The position numbers were made by a program, and so were the translations under genes. Of a stretch of DNA of 64,000 nt, positions 51,979 to 61,312 are shown in pieces; the stretch's first letter is position 1; each line of letters begins with the position of its first letter. This DNA is from JBGTBQ01 sp041749275 (GTDB taxonomy: Bacteria > Acidobacteriota > Blastocatellia > Pyrinomonadales > Pyrinomonadaceae). The notes beneath the pieces were generated by a model. The model was given only the letters and a program-made list of their open reading frames with translations, ran no database searches and was not told the DNA's origin. The stretch is from contig JBGTBQ010000295.1 of NCBI GenBank assembly GCA_041749275.1, positions 3,088 to 67,087 on the forward strand. The letters run 5' to 3'.

Positions 51979-52374
51979 TTAACGCTCCAGCAGAACAAGC
52001 TGTTTTTTTAGTTCGGCGGCGCGCGCGTCGGTCACGCGCGTCAGGCAGAGCGACTGAATCATGGGGCGGATGGTTCCGCCGCGATAGAAGAAGGCTTCGT
52101 ACTCGCAGTTGGCATCACGATATTTCAACCATGCCAACTCCGCGTCCTTTAGTTTGGCCCGCTCTTCCGCGTTGTCGAGCGTGGACATCAGCTTGTTGTA
52201 AGCCTTGTTCAGTTCGCCGTCGGCGGCGAGATACTGTTTATGCGCGCACTGGTTCGACTCGAACTGCGTCCGAGCCTCCTCGCACGGCTCTTTCTGTTTC
52301 TGCTCCCGCGCCGCCGCGTTCACGATCAGCAGGAGACCGATAAGCGTGAAGAGGAATACGACGATTTTTCTCAT
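51979..52374 (-). CDS. LprI-family exported protein
   Basis: The 131-residue protein has a signal peptide (VVFLFTLIGLLLIVNAAA) and a DUF1311/LprI domain: QFESNQCAHKQYLAADGELN, KLKDAELAWLKYRDANCEYE with four Cys in the expected pairs. LprI-like proteins inhibit lysozyme in some bacteria; the function here is inferred. It shares the strand with the M48 gene. Confidence 0.85.
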   Translation of the reverse strand: MRKIVVFLFTLIGLLLIVNAAAREQKQKEPCEEARTQFESNQCAHKQYLAADGELNKAYNKLMSTLDNAEERAKLKDAELAWLKYRDANCEYEAFFYRGGTIRPMIQSLCLTRVTDARAAELKKQLVLLER

Positions 52375-52407
52375 CTCGACCTCCGCCGGGGAAAGCCTGC
52401 CGACCGA

Positions 52408-53391
52408 TTACGCCGCCGCGCTCCGCGCCGCGCCGTCCAACTGGCGTTGGTACTCTCCGCTCTCAACCCACTTCAGAATCTCCGAGACGCGCCAGACCGG
52501 GAACGGGTGCGTCAGACCCGACGCGATGATGTCGGCCCAGAAGCGGTCGAGCGCCTTCTCATCGTAGGTCTTTTGGAAGTCGCGCGCCTGCTGGAGAAAC
52601 TGCTCGTAGTCAACCTTCGAGGCGAACGTGCCGCCGCATAGTTTCATCATCGTGCGCCCGATGACGTTCGCGTCCTGCGTGACGAGGAGCGCCGCGCGGT
52701 CGCACGAAAGCTCGGCCCGCCGCGCCCACGCGAGCAGCGCCGCGCGCATCGTGCCCGATAAGAGTTGCGTGACCAGAGTGGCGATGGGCGCTGCCGCGAG
52801 CGCGACGTTGGCGAGTGCTTCCAGCAAGCGCGCCGCCGTGATGTAGAGGACATGCTCGGCGTGGATGTGGCCGACCTCGTGTGCGATAACGGCGAGCACC
52901 TCTTCGTCCGTGAGCCGTTCGATGAGCGCGGAGTGGAGCACGATGACCGGATGTTTGACGCCGCCCGTGAAAGCGTTGACGATTGGATTCTGCTGGACGA
53001 ACAACTCCGGCATGTCCACGCCGAGCGTAGTGCAAGCGATCTGGAGTTTCGCGTACAGGTCTGGGCATTGCCGCGGCGTCACCTTCACGGCGCTCGCCGT
53101 GAAGATGACGCGGATGGCTGATTCGCCCGTTACCTCTAAAAGCTTCTTCAGCGCCGTGTCAATGCCGGGAATCGTCCGCAGCGCGGCGAGCGCGCGGCTG
53201 TCCGCCGGGTGGACGTAGTCGTGCTTGTCGAGGTCGGCGAACTTCTTGTGCGGCTCGTCCGACAACGTCAGACGACAGCGTCCGCACTTGGCCGGCCCGC
53301 CATCGGCGCGCGTCTGGTTCAACTGCCCGCAGTAGCGGCAACGCATGGTCTCGCCGCCGTTCGACTCGCTCAATGATTCAACTTCTTCCAT
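52408..53391 (-). CDS. M48 metallopeptidase with zinc ribbon
   Basis: The 327-residue protein starts with a CxxC...CxxC ribbon (CRYCGQLNQTRADGGPAKCG, about 18-37), then a HtpX/M48-type domain. The zinc motif is HEVGHIHAEH (about 172-181) and the third-ligand region is RRAELSCDRAALLV (about 220-233). A hydrophobic segment lies between (LANVALAAAPIATLVTQLL). It is probably a membrane-associated protease for misfolded membrane proteins. AAGGAAG precedes the ATG at the right spacing. Confidence 0.87.
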   Translation of the reverse strand: MEEVESLSESNGGETMRCRYCGQLNQTRADGGPAKCGRCRLTLSDEPHKKFADLDKHDYVHPADSRALAALRTIPGIDTALKKLLEVTGESAIRVIFTASAVKVTPRQCPDLYAKLQIACTTLGVDMPELFVQQNPIVNAFTGGVKHPVIVLHSALIERLTDEEVLAVIAHEVGHIHAEHVLYITAARLLEALANVALAAAPIATLVTQLLSGTMRAALLAWARRAELSCDRAALLVTQDANVIGRTMMKLCGGTFASKVDYEQFLQQARDFQKTYDEKALDRFWADIIASGLTHPFPVWRVSEILKWVESGEYQRQLDGAARSAAA

Positions 53392-53460
53392 CTTTATCTT
53401 CCTTCAGTAAAAAAAGTGCTGCAAGTATCAACGATTGCGCGGCGCGAGGGCAAGCGAAGA

Positions 53461-53527
53461 AGCCGTCAGCCGTCAGCTATCAGCATTCAGCTAAAGACAA
53501 AAAGCTGAATGCTGATGGCTGATGGCT
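53461..53527. terminator. heptamer-type hairpin between M48 and purH genes
   Basis: AGCCGTCAGCCGTCAGCTAT (53461 on, arm ending at 53492) pairs with AGCTGAATGCTGATGGCTGA (53503-53527). The arms repeat CTGATGG/CTGAATG-type 7-mers. It lies 8 nt beyond the purH stop (minus strand), so it probably terminates purH. Confidence 0.7.
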
Positions 53528-53534
53528 GAAAGCT

Positions 53535-55196
53535 TTAATGCCTGAAATGTCGCACCCCGGTAAAGACCATCGCGAGGCCGTGTTCGTCGGCGGCGGCGAT
53601 GACTTCCGCGTCGCGCACGGAGCCGCCCGGTTGGATGACGGCGGTGATGCCGTGTTTGGCGGCTTCGTCAAGGCCGTCGCGGAAGGGGAAGAAGGCATCG
53701 GAGGCGAGCACGGAGCCGGCGACGGGAGATTGCGCGCGCATCGCACCGAGCCGCACGGAGTCCACCCGCGACATCTGGCCCGCGCCGACGCCCACGGTCT
53801 GCCCATCGCGCGCGTAGATGATGGCGTTCGACTTCGTGTGCTTGCAGACCGTCCACGCGAACAGCAGCGCGCGGATTTCCTCTTCCGTCGGCGCGCGCTT
53901 CGTGACGACTTTCAAATCGGCGGGCGTCAGACGATGCGTGTCGCGCGTCTGAACGAGGAGGCCGCTGGTGATACGCTTGAAGTCCAGTCCTGTCGGCTGC
54001 TGCGCTTCGCCAACGCGCAGGATGCGTAGATTCTTCTTTGATTGCAGCGCTTCGATTGCCGCGTCAGTGAAGTCGGAGGCGATGATGACTTCGGTGAAAA
54101 TCTCCGTCACGGCGCGGGCCGTCAGTTCGTCAACCGCGCGATTGAAGGCGACGATGCCGCCGAAGGCCGACACGGGATCGGTGGCGAGCGCGCGGCGGTA
54201 AGCCTCCTCAAGCGTCGCGCCCGTGCCGACGCCCGAAGGGTTCGTATGCTTGATGATGGCGCAGGCCGTCTCTTCAAAATCGCGGACGAGTTGCCACGCG
54301 GCGTCGGCGTCAACGTAGTTGTTGAAGGACATCTCCTTGCCGCCGAGCAACGCAGCGTGAGCGACGCCGCCATCCTCGTCCGTCTCATATAGCGCGGCTT
54401 GCTGGTGCGGATTCTCGCCGTAGCGAAGGTTTGACGCGCAATGCAGATTTATATTTATAAACTCGGGGAGTGAATCCTCTTCACCTGAAAGTTCCGCGAG
54501 TGATTTATGCCTGATTCTTACGAAACTGTTCGGCTTCCCCTTGATACCCGCGCGCTCCCCCTCAGCTTCCTCTAATGACATTCCAAAATACAATAAGAAT
54601 TTGAAAATCGCGCCGTCGTAAACCCCTGTCAGCCAGAAGGCCCGGACGGCCAGCCTGCGCCGGATAGCCAGATCGAGCGCCCCATCCTTTTCTTGTAGTT
54701 GAGCAATCACGCTGGGGTAGTCGCTGGGAGACACTACCACGGCTACATCCTTAAAATTCTTCGCCGCCGAGCGAACCATCGCCGGGCCGCCGATGTCTAT
54801 CTGCTCGACGGCATCTTCAAGCGTGACGCCTTCGCGCGCGATGGTCTGCTCGAATGGATAGAGGTTGATGACGACGAGGTCAATCGGCTCGATGCCGTGC
54901 TCGGCCATGGCGCGCGCGTGCTCCTCGTTGTCGCGGACGGCGAGGATGCCGCCGTGGATGCGCGGGTGGAGCGTCTTCACGCGACCGTCGAGCATTTCGG
55001 GAAAGCCCGTCACGTCCGCGACATCGCGGACGGTGAGGCCGGCCTCGCGTAACGTTTTAGCCGTGCCGCCCGTGCTCAAGATTTCGACGCCGAAGCCGGC
55101 GAGCGCGTGGGCGAACTCGACGAGTCCGGTTTTGTCGGAGACGCTCAACAGCGCGCGGCGGATGGTTCGCAGTCCTTCCTTGTTTGTCTGGGTCAT
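53535..55196 (-). CDS. purH: bifunctional AICAR transformylase / IMP cyclohydrolase
   Basis: PurH makes the last two steps of IMP synthesis. The N-terminal MGS-like cyclohydrolase (ALLSVSDKTGLVEFAHALAG, EILSTGGTAKTLREAGL, GRVKTLHPRIHGGILA) is followed by the transformylase (LRYGENPHQQAALYE, CAIIKHTNPSGVGTG, AWTVCKHTKSNAIIYAR, ASDAFFPFRDGLDEAA, VIQPGGSVRD). At 553 aa it is slightly longer than usual, because of an insert near 205-235. Confidence 0.96.
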   Translation of the reverse strand: MTQTNKEGLRTIRRALLSVSDKTGLVEFAHALAGFGVEILSTGGTAKTLREAGLTVRDVADVTGFPEMLDGRVKTLHPRIHGGILAVRDNEEHARAMAEHGIEPIDLVVINLYPFEQTIAREGVTLEDAVEQIDIGGPAMVRSAAKNFKDVAVVVSPSDYPSVIAQLQEKDGALDLAIRRRLAVRAFWLTGVYDGAIFKFLLYFGMSLEEAEGERAGIKGKPNSFVRIRHKSLAELSGEEDSLPEFININLHCASNLRYGENPHQQAALYETDEDGGVAHAALLGGKEMSFNNYVDADAAWQLVRDFEETACAIIKHTNPSGVGTGATLEEAYRRALATDPVSAFGGIVAFNRAVDELTARAVTEIFTEVIIASDFTDAAIEALQSKKNLRILRVGEAQQPTGLDFKRITSGLLVQTRDTHRLTPADLKVVTKRAPTEEEIRALLFAWTVCKHTKSNAIIYARDGQTVGVGAGQMSRVDSVRLGAMRAQSPVAGSVLASDAFFPFRDGLDEAAKHGITAVIQPGGSVRDAEVIAAADEHGLAMVFTGVRHFRH

Positions 55197-55266
55197 GTTT
55201 TCGATAGTGAATCGAATGAAAGTGGAAGAGCAAGGTGAGGCATTTTAACCTGCCGCTTGCCGCTCG

Positions 55267-56289
55267 TCACGGCTTCAGGACATACCCCTCGCGCAACTGG
55301 CGGACGCGGAGTTTGCGCTTATCCTTTCGCTGTAAACGCGCCTCGACGCGACGGAAACGGCCATCGCGTTGTTCATCTCCGGCGTAATAACCGATGACGT
55401 ACTGGCCGAGCAGGTCGTCGGAGATCGCGCCGAAGATGGGTCGAAGATCGTACTCGGCGCGCGGGTCGAGCGACGAGGCGGCGTCACCGACGACGAAGAA
55501 CTGCCCGCCCGTCTTCTCGGCCAACTCACGAAAACCTTTCGACGGGCGCCGCATGGCAAGCCTGCCGTCGCGCACCGTAAAGAGCGGCAGGTGGATCACG
55601 TAGAAAGTGACGCCGGCGGCGTTCGCCTCGTTGATGATGCTTGCCGCGCGCTCGCGGCTCGCCGTGTCCAGCCCATCGCTGATGAGAACGACGATGCGCC
55701 GCTCGGTCGCGTCAGGCACGCCGGACGTGAACGCGCGGACGGCGGCGAGCGAGGCGTCGAAGATGGCCGTCAGGCGGTCGGGGATAGCGGCGGGGCGGAA
55801 AGCGCCACGGGCTTTGCGAAGGTCGGTCGTGAACGGGAGGACGAATTCGAGTTGCTCGCGGAAGTGCATCACGGCGACGCGCGAACGCGGGCCGAAGCGT
55901 GAGAAGAGCGCGAGGGCCGTCTCGCGTTGTTGCGTCAGGATGTCGAGCGTGCTGCCCGACGCATCGAGGAGAAAGAGCATCGCCACGCGCTCCGTGCCCG
56001 CCGCGTAATAAGTTGTCTGAACACGCCGCCCTTCGTCGAGCAACTCGAAGTCCTCGGACGTGAGGCCGGCGATGCGGCGCCCGCGCAAGTCCGTGACCAC
56101 GACCGGAATAGTGACGAGATCGGTGCGGACGCGCACGACATCCTCGGTCGGAAGCTGTTCCTCCTGCGCGGAGACTGGCCGGGCTGGAGAGAAAAGTGCG
56201 AAAGCGATGAAAAGGAAAAGCAGGAGAACCGTGCGGGAGGTGTGCAGCGAGGCGAGTCGTCCGCGGGATGATGAACTTGAAAGGGGCAT
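55267..56289 (-). CDS. exported VWFA-domain protein (acidobacterial type)
   Basis: The 340-residue protein has a signal peptide (LLLFLFIAFALFSPARPVSA). A short domain of the VWFA-related acidobacterial type follows (about 47-90; RVRTDLVTIPVVVTDLRGRR, LTSEDFELLDEGRR), then a von Willebrand A domain (about 100-290) with the MIDAS DASGSTLD and a later SDGLDT. The C-terminal 30 residues are basic. This architecture is common and expanded in Acidobacteriota; its biological role is unknown. Confidence 0.85.
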   Translation of the reverse strand: MPLSSSSSRGRLASLHTSRTVLLLFLFIAFALFSPARPVSAQEEQLPTEDVVRVRTDLVTIPVVVTDLRGRRIAGLTSEDFELLDEGRRVQTTYYAAGTERVAMLFLLDASGSTLDILTQQRETALALFSRFGPRSRVAVMHFREQLEFVLPFTTDLRKARGAFRPAAIPDRLTAIFDASLAAVRAFTSGVPDATERRIVVLISDGLDTASRERAASIINEANAAGVTFYVIHLPLFTVRDGRLAMRRPSKGFRELAEKTGGQFFVVGDAASSLDPRAEYDLRPIFGAISDDLLGQYVIGYYAGDEQRDGRFRRVEARLQRKDKRKLRVRQLREGYVLKP

Positions 56290-56304
56290 TCCGCGCTGAC
56301 GCGC

Positions 56305-56382
56305 TCAGAAAAGGAAGCGCCCGAACAAAAGTATGCTCAGGATGACGGCGATGGCAATGATGATGACTTTGATTAGTGTCAA
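56305..56382 (-). CDS. 25-residue single-pass membrane peptide
   Basis: A short minus-strand frame starts at TTG 56382, has GGAGGA 8 nt upstream, and reads MTLIKVIIIAIAVILSILLF then GRFLF. It is almost purely one membrane helix with a basic C-terminal end. It lies 15 nt upstream of the VWFA gene, so it is probably in the same transcript. The good ribosome site and in-frame hydrophobicity support it, but no homologue can be checked here. Confidence 0.5.
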   Translation of the reverse strand: MTLIKVIIIAIAVILSILLFGRFLF

Positions 56383-56643
56383 GACCGTGTCCTCCGGTAG
56401 ATTGGGAAGATTAAACAAGTACCGGCAGGGAAAGCATTTTATCGGCGCACGGAGCGGCATGTCAACGTATAACCCGCCGTGGTTGACTCCGATAATGTCG
56501 CTTTCAGCCGGTCAAACATAGAGTACGCGGGAAAAAGTCCTCCGGTTCCGGGCCGTGTGCGAACGCCGAGCGCACTCCCGGCTTCAACGAAAGGATGACG
56601 AGTGATATATTGTGCCGGACATTTTCTGCTCTAAACCGCAAAC

Positions 56644-57027
56644 TTGAAACCGAGAACCGACGCCGGAAGAATCAGCATCATCAAGTCGCCCGCGGCGACT
56701 GGATTAATGCTGCTCGTCCTCATCGGGCACGCCTTCCTCGTCAGCGCTACGCACTTTCACCGCGATGCGCGTCCGGGCGCTCCCTCGGCAACTCTCGGCT
56801 CGCGTGTCGAGAGGGAAAGCGGCGCGGAAGAATCTCCCATCGCGGGGAGCCATGCACAGTGTCTGCTGTGCCGCCTCCAACGAAGTTTCATCTGCGACCT
56901 TGAGCAGGCGATCCCCGCGACAATGGCGCCGCCGGCCATCGCTCTTCGCAGGGAATTCTCCACCGATCATCATTCCTCCAATTTCTCCGCTTTAGCCCCT
57001 TCGGGCCGCGCGCCACCGCTCGCATAA
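56644..57027 (+). CDS. small His/Cys-rich membrane-anchored protein
   Basis: The 127-residue protein has one hydrophobic segment (GLMLLVLIGHAFLVSA, about 20-35) directly followed by THFHRD, then CLLC in AQCLLCRLQRS (about 72-75) and HH near 108. A short His motif after an N-terminal helix plus a CxxC is seen in small metal-linked proteins (DUF2946-like, CopL-like). The start is TTG at 56644 or ATG at 56707. It lies directly upstream of a ZnuD-like TonB receptor, so metal sensing or delivery is plausible. Confidence 0.5.
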   Translation: MKPRTDAGRISIIKSPAATGLMLLVLIGHAFLVSATHFHRDARPGAPSATLGSRVERESGAEESPIAGSHAQCLLCRLQRSFICDLEQAIPATMAPPAIALRREFSTDHHSSNFSALAPSGRAPPLA

Positions 57028-57221
57028 AACCAGCACCCAGCCAGAAACGTCTCCTTCATGCTCCGAGAGCCAAATTCAGGTTTTGGGAGCGCCGTGCGTT
57101 TGAGGATTGAGCACTACGTATCCTCTTGAACGTCACACAAGCGAGGAGATTGGGAAGAGCGAGTTGCTTTTCTCAAGCAGCGCGTTCGAAATTCTTTGAT
57201 GACAGTTTGACGGAGGTTTTT

Positions 57222-59483
57222 ATGCGACGGAAGAAACTCCTGACAGGAATATTTCTCTTAATCTTTTTCCTTCTCAATAACATTCACGGGATGGCTCAGG
57301 CGAGCGGCACGGTACGCGGGGCGGTTACGTTGTCAGACGGAGGAACGGCGCTGCACAACGTGATTGTCACCATCGTCCAACTCAAACGCTCGGTCGAAAC
57401 CGATGAGAATGGCGTCTATGAGTTTCGACAGGTTCCGCCTGGAAGGTACACGATACTCGCGCATCTGGAGGGCTTTCCCGACCTGACGAAATCGGTCACG
57501 GTCGCCGCCGCCGCTTCCGCCGTCACGCTCGACTTTCAGATGAATCTGACGGGCTTGCGTGAAGAGGTGACGGTGACGGCGACGGGCAGCGAGCAATCAA
57601 CCTTTGACTCATTTCAGTCCGTGACGACGCTCGACTCGATCAAGATTGTCCAAGCGAGCCACACGGCGCTCGGCGAGGTGCTCGACAAAGAACCGGGCGT
57701 GGCGAAACGGAGTTTCGGGCCGGGCACGTCGCGCCCCGTCATCCGCGGCTTCGATGGCGACCGCGTGCTGGTCTTGCAGGACGGCGTGCGGACGGGTTCG
57801 CTCGGCTCGCAGTCGGGCGACCACGGCGAGCCGGTGGATGTGCTCTCGCTCGAACGCCTCGAAGTCGTAAAAGGGCCGGCGACTCTGCTCTACGGCAGTA
57901 ACGCTATCGGCGGCGTGGTTAACGCCATCACCGGGCACGACTACGCGCATGAGGGCTGGCGCGGTTACTTCACCGGCCTCGGCGGCACGACCAATAGTCA
58001 GGGCGGCGTGAGCGGCGGCGTCGAGTACGGGAGAGGGGCGTGGATGCTGTGGAGCAACGGCAGCTTTCAGCGCACGGGCGACTACGATACGCCGGAGGGC
58101 CGCGTGCCGAACTCGAAGACGCGCAGCGCCCACGGCCTCGGCGGCTTCGGCTGGTACGGTGACAAGAGTTTCTTCAGCGCGAGCTACAGCCACGACAACA
58201 GTCGCTACGGCGTCCCGTTCGCGGCGTCGTTCGAAGGCGGCGGGAGCGCGACGAGCGCTGTGATGAGAGGTAATCTTTTTTCGCATCAGGCAGCGGACGA
58301 AGAACAGATTGATTTGAAAATGCGCCGGCACGACGTTCAAGTCAACACGGGCTTTCGCAACCTCGCCTCGTTCGTTGACTCGTTTCGTCTGACGCTCGAC
58401 TACAGTGACTATCGGCACAAGGAGCTTGAAGATGAAGCGGTCGGTACGACTTTCAACAACAAGCAGTTCGTCTACCGCGGCGTTTTCACACAGCGCAAGA
58501 CCGGAAAACTCTCCGGCAGTTTCGGCTTTTCAGGCTTCCACCGCGATTACGAGAGCATCGGCGCTGAAGCCCTGTCGCCCCCCGTCATACAAAACTCTTT
58601 CGCCGTCTTCGGCCTTCAGGCAATTGAGTTTGAGCGCGTCGGCTTTCAACTCGGCGGTCGCGTCGAGCGGAACAGTTACAACCCGGTCGGCCTCCAAGAT
58701 CGTTCATTCACGGGCTTCTCCGGCGCCGCGGGCGTTCGATTTGCTCTGTGGGAGGGCGGGGCTTTCGTCGCCAACTATACGCACTCATACCGCGCGCCCG
58801 CGCTCGAAGAGCTTTACAACAACGGCCCACACATCGGTAATTTGACGTTCGAGGTCGGTAACCCTAATCTCACGCGCGAGCGAAACGATGGCATTGACAT
58901 CTCGCTCCGCCACAGGTCGCAGCGTGTCCACGCCGAGGCGAATTTTTACTACTACAATATTAAAGATTTCGTCTTCCTCGCGCCCGTGGATGAAGACAGC
59001 AACGGGGAGATTGACATCGAGGATGGACTGAGGGTCGCCAGCTATTCGCAGGGCGACAGTCGCTTTAACGGGACGGAGTTGAATTTGGAAGTCGCATTAC
59101 ACCAAAACCTGTGGCTCAACTTTGGGCTGGACACGGTAAACGCCGAGTTGAAAAACACGGGCACGCCCTTGCCGCGCATCCCGCCCTTGCGCGGTCGCTT
59201 CGGCTTCGACGCGCGCTACAAAGGGCTGAACGTGCGACCGGAGGCCGTCTTCGTCAAGGACAAGGACAATGTCTTTACGACCGAGACGCGCACCCCCGGC
59301 TATGCGGTCTTCAACGTCGTCGCCTCCTACACGATTGCGCGTCCGCATTACGCGCATATCTTCTCGGTCAACGCCTTCAACCTCGGCGACCGGCTCTACC
59401 GCAACCACCTCTCGTTTATCAAAGACCTCGCGCCCGAAATTGGTCGCGGCGTGCGATTCACTTATACCATCAGGTACTTTTAG
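57222..59483 (+). CDS. TonB-dependent receptor, ZnuD-like
   Basis: The 753-residue protein has a signal peptide (GIFLLIFFLLNNIHGMAQA) and a carboxypeptidase-regulatory-like domain (about 27-110; GTVRGAVTLSDGGTALHNVI). The plug (about 115-240) includes SRPVIRGFDGDRVLVLQDG, DHGEPVDVLSLERLEVVKGP and ATLLYGSNAIGGVVN. A 22-strand-type barrel ends in the terminal aromatic (FTYTIRYF). The DHxxxVD segment before the plug's RLEVVKGP matches zinc receptors of the ZnuD type. The ATG at 57222 follows GGAGG. The substrate (zinc or another metal) is inferred. Confidence 0.85.
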   Translation: MRRKKLLTGIFLLIFFLLNNIHGMAQASGTVRGAVTLSDGGTALHNVIVTIVQLKRSVETDENGVYEFRQVPPGRYTILAHLEGFPDLTKSVTVAAAASAVTLDFQMNLTGLREEVTVTATGSEQSTFDSFQSVTTLDSIKIVQASHTALGEVLDKEPGVAKRSFGPGTSRPVIRGFDGDRVLVLQDGVRTGSLGSQSGDHGEPVDVLSLERLEVVKGPATLLYGSNAIGGVVNAITGHDYAHEGWRGYFTGLGGTTNSQGGVSGGVEYGRGAWMLWSNGSFQRTGDYDTPEGRVPNSKTRSAHGLGGFGWYGDKSFFSASYSHDNSRYGVPFAASFEGGGSATSAVMRGNLFSHQAADEEQIDLKMRRHDVQVNTGFRNLASFVDSFRLTLDYSDYRHKELEDEAVGTTFNNKQFVYRGVFTQRKTGKLSGSFGFSGFHRDYESIGAEALSPPVIQNSFAVFGLQAIEFERVGFQLGGRVERNSYNPVGLQDRSFTGFSGAAGVRFALWEGGAFVANYTHSYRAPALEELYNNGPHIGNLTFEVGNPNLTRERNDGIDISLRHRSQRVHAEANFYYYNIKDFVFLAPVDEDSNGEIDIEDGLRVASYSQGDSRFNGTELNLEVALHQNLWLNFGLDTVNAELKNTGTPLPRIPPLRGRFGFDARYKGLNVRPEAVFVKDKDNVFTTETRTPGYAVFNVVASYTIARPHYAHIFSVNAFNLGDRLYRNHLSFIKDLAPEIGRGVRFTYTIRYF

Positions 59484-59686
59484 GGAAGTGCCGGACAGAT
59501 AAATCGGCAGAGACTTGGGCGCGGAGCCTTTCGAGACCGCGCCCACTCTTTTTATACTTACCGGGCAGAGTAGAGAAAACCTTTTGCCCTCCGCAAACAT
59601 GAGAGCGTGTGGTTAAATGTGCGGGCCATTCATCGCCACTGAAGCGTTCGATTTTTGACTTGGGTCCGAGCCGTCACTTTCTGATT

Positions 59687-61222
59687 ATGATGTTAAGCAT
59701 GTCTCCGGGTTTTGCGAACAAACTTTTTCGACACTTCCCTACATTATTCCTACTGGTCATCGCTCAGTTTTTTATCCCGGCGACTGTTCGCGCGAATTCC
59801 TTCGATATCACAATAACGGCTCTTCCGTCCGACCCCGCTCGCGTCCATGTAGAGGGCGTAACCGGGACTGAAACGAAGGCTTGGTCGTTCCCCGGTGAAC
59901 GCCTCACGACGGGAGGGCAAGGAGAAAGAGTTTCAAACTTCGCCCTTGCTGACGCTAGCGGCGTGGAAGTGCGTGTGCGGAGACTCGCGCCGGGAGAATT
60001 CGAGTCGGACGACCCGGCGTCGCGTTTCAGTTATGACCTCATGCTCGCTCCGCCACTCAATGCGGCGGATGCGGCGCACCTTTCGTGGGTGTCTGGTGAG
60101 CGCGGAGTTCTTTTTCTCAGTGACGTGCTGCCTATTCTGCCGTCGAAGGGGAAAGTGGCGCTACAGCTATCGGTAAACTGGGAAGTGTTTTCGGTCGAGG
60201 CGAAAGACAGACAGGGAAGATTTGAAATACCTGATGCGGGCCGCTCCTTGTTTGTCATAGGTCGAGACTTGCGAGCACGAAACGGGCGGGTTGATACGAT
60301 GGAGGTGACGCACGTGATCGCGGGCGAGTGGGCATTCCCGGACGAAGAGATCGTAAAAACTTCAAAGGAAAATCTTGACGATTTCCGGAAGTTGATGGGC
60401 GGATTACCGCGACGACATTCGATGGTCGTGCTCTTACCTTTTCCGAGTCAGGTCGCGGGGCAGCTTTGGAGCGCGGAGACGCGAGGCGGAACGGTGTTGC
60501 TGCTGTCCGGACGCTTGCCGTCCAAACTTGCCGCGTTGGCGCAACTAAACGCCGCGCTGACGCACGAATTGTTCCACCTCTGGGTTCCGAACGGCCTCGC
60601 TCTCAAGGGTGATTACGGATGGTTCTATGAAGGGTTTACTCTCTATCAGGTGCTTCGCATGGGGATGCGACAAGGGCGGCTTACTTTTCAGGACTACCTG
60701 AATGCGCTGGGCAGGGCGTTCGACGCCTACAAGTCGGTGAGAGGGCGGCAGGAGCTTTCGCTGATCGAGGCGTCTGAAAGAAGATGGACGAGCAACCCCG
60801 CGTTCGTCTATCACAAGGGGATGTTGGTGGCTTTCCTTTATGAACTGACATTGATGCGGAGAACGGAAGGGAAGAGTTCACTCGTCGAAGTATACCGTGA
60901 ATTGTATCAGCGGCACGGCGGGGCGGATCAGAAGGTGGATGCCAGCGGCGCTCTTATCTCTGTCTTGAACGGTATGCCCGGCATGAATGATTTCAGTGAC
61001 CAATACATACAGAACGCTAATCAACTCGACTTAGTAAAAGAGATCGAAATTTTCGGCTTGCGGATAGCGACAGGAGGGGTTCGCACACACGTTTTTGTTG
61101 CGGATTCGATCAGCCGTCAACAGCGCGATTTACTCCGGCGTTTAGGCTACAATGAAAGGCGGGCGGCTGACGAACGAAGACTCCAGTTGGACTTGGGGAA
61201 CCATTTGTCATTGCGTCGTTGA
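59687..61222 (+). CDS. exported M61-like metallopeptidase
   Basis: The 511-residue protein starts with a signal peptide (LFLLVIAQFFIPATVRA). An N-terminal beta domain (about 35-210) and a gluzincin core with HELFH (293-297) and GWFYEGF (about 309-315, downstream Glu ligand) follow. This is the M61 glycyl-aminopeptidase-like layout, without a PDZ domain. The ATG at 59687 (or 59699) places the signal peptide correctly; upstream in-frame sequence from 59609 looks non-coding. It follows the TonB receptor. Confidence 0.75.
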   Translation: MMLSMSPGFANKLFRHFPTLFLLVIAQFFIPATVRANSFDITITALPSDPARVHVEGVTGTETKAWSFPGERLTTGGQGERVSNFALADASGVEVRVRRLAPGEFESDDPASRFSYDLMLAPPLNAADAAHLSWVSGERGVLFLSDVLPILPSKGKVALQLSVNWEVFSVEAKDRQGRFEIPDAGRSLFVIGRDLRARNGRVDTMEVTHVIAGEWAFPDEEIVKTSKENLDDFRKLMGGLPRRHSMVVLLPFPSQVAGQLWSAETRGGTVLLLSGRLPSKLAALAQLNAALTHELFHLWVPNGLALKGDYGWFYEGFTLYQVLRMGMRQGRLTFQDYLNALGRAFDAYKSVRGRQELSLIEASERRWTSNPAFVYHKGMLVAFLYELTLMRRTEGKSSLVEVYRELYQRHGGADQKVDASGALISVLNGMPGMNDFSDQYIQNANQLDLVKEIEIFGLRIATGGVRTHVFVADSISRQQRDLLRRLGYNERRAADERRLQLDLGNHLSLRR

Positions 61223-61312
61223 ACTCGAACGCCTGACTATGAGTCTCTGAGAATAGCTTGAAAGAAAGCCGTTTCCAGCGCGTTAGTTGCCTGAGTGAAG
61301 GATACACAAACG

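Noticed and set aside
56333..56521. Plus-strand 62-codon frame upstream of the His/Cys gene
   Set aside because: It starts MLRMTAMAMMMTL, an antisense image of the hydrophobic minus-strand peptide, and lacks a ribosome site.
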